From Cheilinus undulatus (taxonomy: Eukaryota; Chordata; Actinopteri; Labriformes; Labridae): a stretch of 64,000 nt of DNA. Of this stretch, positions 61,483-64,000 are shown piece after piece; position 1 is the stretch's first letter; each line of letters opens with the position of its first letter. The notes beneath the pieces are model-generated. The model was not told the DNA's origin. It made no database searches and saw only the letters and a list, made by a program, of their open reading frames with translations. Location of the stretch: positions 18,870,212 to 18,934,211 of the forward strand of contig NC_054876.1 in assembly GCF_018320785.1 (NCBI RefSeq), given 5' to 3'. A program made the position numbers and the translations under genes.

Positions 61483-62868
61483 TAGGGATGCACCGATCCA
61501 CTTTATTTCAGTTCCAATCTGATTCCGATAAATATGTTCCGATACTGATTCCGATATATATATATTTTTTCAACAATTATTATTGTTGTTGGTATAATGT
61601 GTGAGGTTACATGAGGCTGTAGTAAACCACCCAGCTCCTCTCTCCTCTATCAACATTATCCAAAAAACAACCAACAACTGAGTATAAGTTAGAAATCCCT
61701 GTCTATACCATAGACCGTAGAAAGAATTGGACAAAACCCGTGTGACGTCAGCCGTCAGCTTACAATAGGCGGACTCAAACAGCTCTTGAAGCCAATCCGT
61801 GGAGGCTTCCATATTGAAATCGCGGTCTCAACTGAACTTTGGATCAACCTAACGGCCCGTCCACTAAGCGCAACTTCCTGTCAGCCTGCTAGCTAGCATT
61901 CTGGTTGACAGAAACGTAGCCTCTGCCTGTCAAGCTATCTGTCAATCAAATGAGATGTGCCAATCAGCTTTCATTCTTAATATAATCCAAACGATCGTGG
62001 TACAAAAAAATTCAACCCCCGTACACAATAAGACACTAGCTAATGAGACAAGTTTTGTGTTTTGAACCAGGCTGTAAACCAGTTTATTTCTCGTGTCAAA
62101 ACCGGCTGTTTAACATGTGTGCAGATGGGACTTCCGGTGTTCCTGCAGCCAGCCTCAAGTGGACACTCGGGGTATAACAATTTTTTGCACTTCCACATTG
62201 GCTTCATTTTTCGGGACCAGAGGTTGCCGCTTGGTCTATACTGTCTTAAGTGAACCTCCCGCCACTAGGGACCGCTGTAGCTTAATTTAAAGTTAATGGC
62301 CTCTCTGACCCTTCACAGGATATCAACAATGAGAACCTGGTGCAGGCTAACCTGTTAGCATGTAGCAGGGAGACCGCGGTACGACCTACGACAGTTTTCC
62401 AAAGTAGTAAATGGAAATAAATTGGTATGTGAGCTGTCAAGGGTTAAGCTTACGTATGACTACTCACCCGAAGTGAAAAGAGGCCAAATATCAAAGCACG
62501 ATACTAATTTGCAAAAAGGAACAAAGGCGGGCAGGGCTAGCTTTCAATGCTAGCACTGCCCATTATCAGGCTAACATCACACCCACTCTTCTTTGTGTTC
62601 TCTCATCTTTAGACTAGTTTTGACTATTCTAGATATAGATTTACGTTTAATCTACTAGGTAATCATACCGCTAAGAACATCCTAATACTAGCTCAGTTAC
62701 ACAAAGACTGTCTCGTGTGTAGCTGCGGTGCGTCCATGGTCTACCCCGAACTGTAGGATGGATTTAAATCGGTCACTTGGATTGGCACCGCCAGTCAGAT
62801 ATCTGATCTATTAATCACGTCCATATCAGACCTGATACCGATATTGGATCGGATCGGTCCCATCCCCG
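61483..62868. mobile_element. Non-autonomous hAT element with 8-bp target duplication
   Basis: Starts TAGGGATGCACCGATCC and ends GGATCGGTCCCATCCCCG, inverted with small differences; sub-terminal CCGATA words also repeat. GTAATTTA stands immediately before (61475-61482) and after (62869-62876), an 8-bp target duplication. 1386 bases, no hAT transposase frame. The middle (about 61700-62400) is CpG-richer and looks like a second element nested inside. Confidence 0.8.
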
Positions 62869-62904
62869 GTAATTTATCTCTAGTAGTTGTCCTTGTGTGT
62901 ACAA

Positions 62905-64000
62905 GTCCAGTTCCAAAAAAGTTGGAGCGCTGTGTAAAATTAAGATAAAATCACTTTGAAATGATTTGCAAATCTCATGCACTTATATTTTACTTACAAT
63001 AGAACATAAAAAAACACAACAGATGTCAAAACTGAGACATTTGACCATTTTATGAAAATATTAGCTCCTTTTGAATTAGAAAGCAGCAACACATCCCAAA
63101 AATGTAGGGACAGGAGAAAAAAATGCTGGAAAAGTAAGTGGTACTAATGAAAAACAGCTGAAGAAATATATTGGCAACCAATTAGGTTGATTAGCCACAG
63201 GTCAGTAACATGGCTTGGTATGACTGGTAATATCCAACCATTTACAGTCCATTAGATCATCAAAAGAGTCAGAGAAACTGGGAAAATCTCAGTGCTCAAG
63301 GGACAAGTACGAAGACACTGAAACACTTCCAGAAATTACTGCCTGTCAAAGTTGGCCGTGCCATCCATAAATACGAGTTAAAGCTGTATCGTGCCAAAAA
63401 AATATAAAATAAAAAAATAAATTTTTTTTGAACATGATCCAGAAATGCTGCAGTCTTATCTGAACCAAACCTTATTTAAGATGGACTGAGGTAAAAACAG
63501 AAAATTGTTCTGTGGTCAGATGAATCAAATTTGACATTCTTTTCGAAACCACAGATGCCGTGTCCTGTGGACTAAAGAGAGCAGGGGCCATCTCACATTG
63601 AAATAGTGCCTATGGCATGTTCAGCTTACACATCTGTAAAGGCACAATCAATGCTGTAAAGAATATAGAGGAATGGGGACAACACATGCTCCCATTCAGA
63701 CGTCTCTTTCAGGGAAGTCAACAGCACGGCTTTACAGTGGAGGAGTCCAGGTGCTGAACTGGTCAGGCCTGCAGTCCAGACCTTTCAGCCAACTGAAAAC
63801 ATTTGGCACATCATAAAAGGAAAAACCCAGCAAAGAAGACCCAGGATTGTTGAGCAGCTAGAATCCTACATCAGACAAGAATTGGGCAACTTTCCTCTCC
63901 CACAACTACAGCAATATGTCTTCTCACTTCCCAGATATTTACAGACTGTTGATAAAAGACGAGGGGATACTACACAACGGTAGACATAGCCCTGTCCCTA
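62905..64000 (+). pseudogene. Tc1/mariner-like transposase relic, cut by the window end
   Basis: Left end CCAGTTCCAAAAAAGTTGGA (62909) is the terminal repeat of the family at 26921. Coding order is kept with frame breaks: a helix-turn-helix region around 63240-63400, CTGTGGTCAGATGAATCAAA (LWSDES-like, 63510), and a final part resembling the P-IENIW motif at 63785-63815. CATAGCCCTGTCCCTA at the window edge is close to the right terminal sequence. It is the most complete member in the window but is not intact. Confidence 0.75.

Overview
The window is AT-rich, intron-containing nuclear DNA of a ray-finned fish. All recognisable proteins are vertebrate genes split by GT-AG introns. The gaps between them are filled with decayed DNA transposons (Tc1/mariner and hAT types, small inverted-repeat elements) and a tRNA-derived SINE of the kinds common in teleosts. 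There is no bacterial-style gene packing, and I see no CRISPR array and no tRNA or rRNA gene.

Layout. (1) 1-4330: prdx5, plus strand, six coding exons, a mitochondrial-type peroxiredoxin 5 of 190 residues. (2) 7020-10931: banf1, plus strand, a non-coding first exon with a CpG-rich promoter and two coding exons, 90 residues. (3) 14190 to about 20250: gng3, minus strand, a 75-residue G-protein gamma subunit with a long intron holding a Tc1 relic. (4) 20250-39688: no recognisable protein gene; one CpG-rich, promoter-like island near 21.0 kb and several transposon relics. (5) 39689-47887: a DUSP10/MKP-5-like dual-specificity phosphatase, minus strand, 880 residues. (6) 47890-64000: no recognisable protein gene; nested hAT elements with target-site duplications, an AGCT-rich duplicated array, and a Tc1-like copy running off the right edge.

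The four genes act in separate pathways: peroxide removal (Prdx5), chromatin and nuclear envelope (Banf1), heterotrimeric G-protein signalling (Gng3) and MAP-kinase dephosphorylation (the DUSP10-like protein). The sequence gives no sign that they form a functional unit.

The most unusual object is the DUSP10-like gene. A single large exon encodes 691 residues of mostly low-complexity N-terminus, including a Cys-rich stretch. The MAPK-binding rhodanese-like domain is reduced to scraps around an intact RRRLQQGK basic motif, while the phosphatase domain is fully preserved. Gene calls rest on reading codons and splice sites by eye and on recalled family sequences; no alignment or database search was run.
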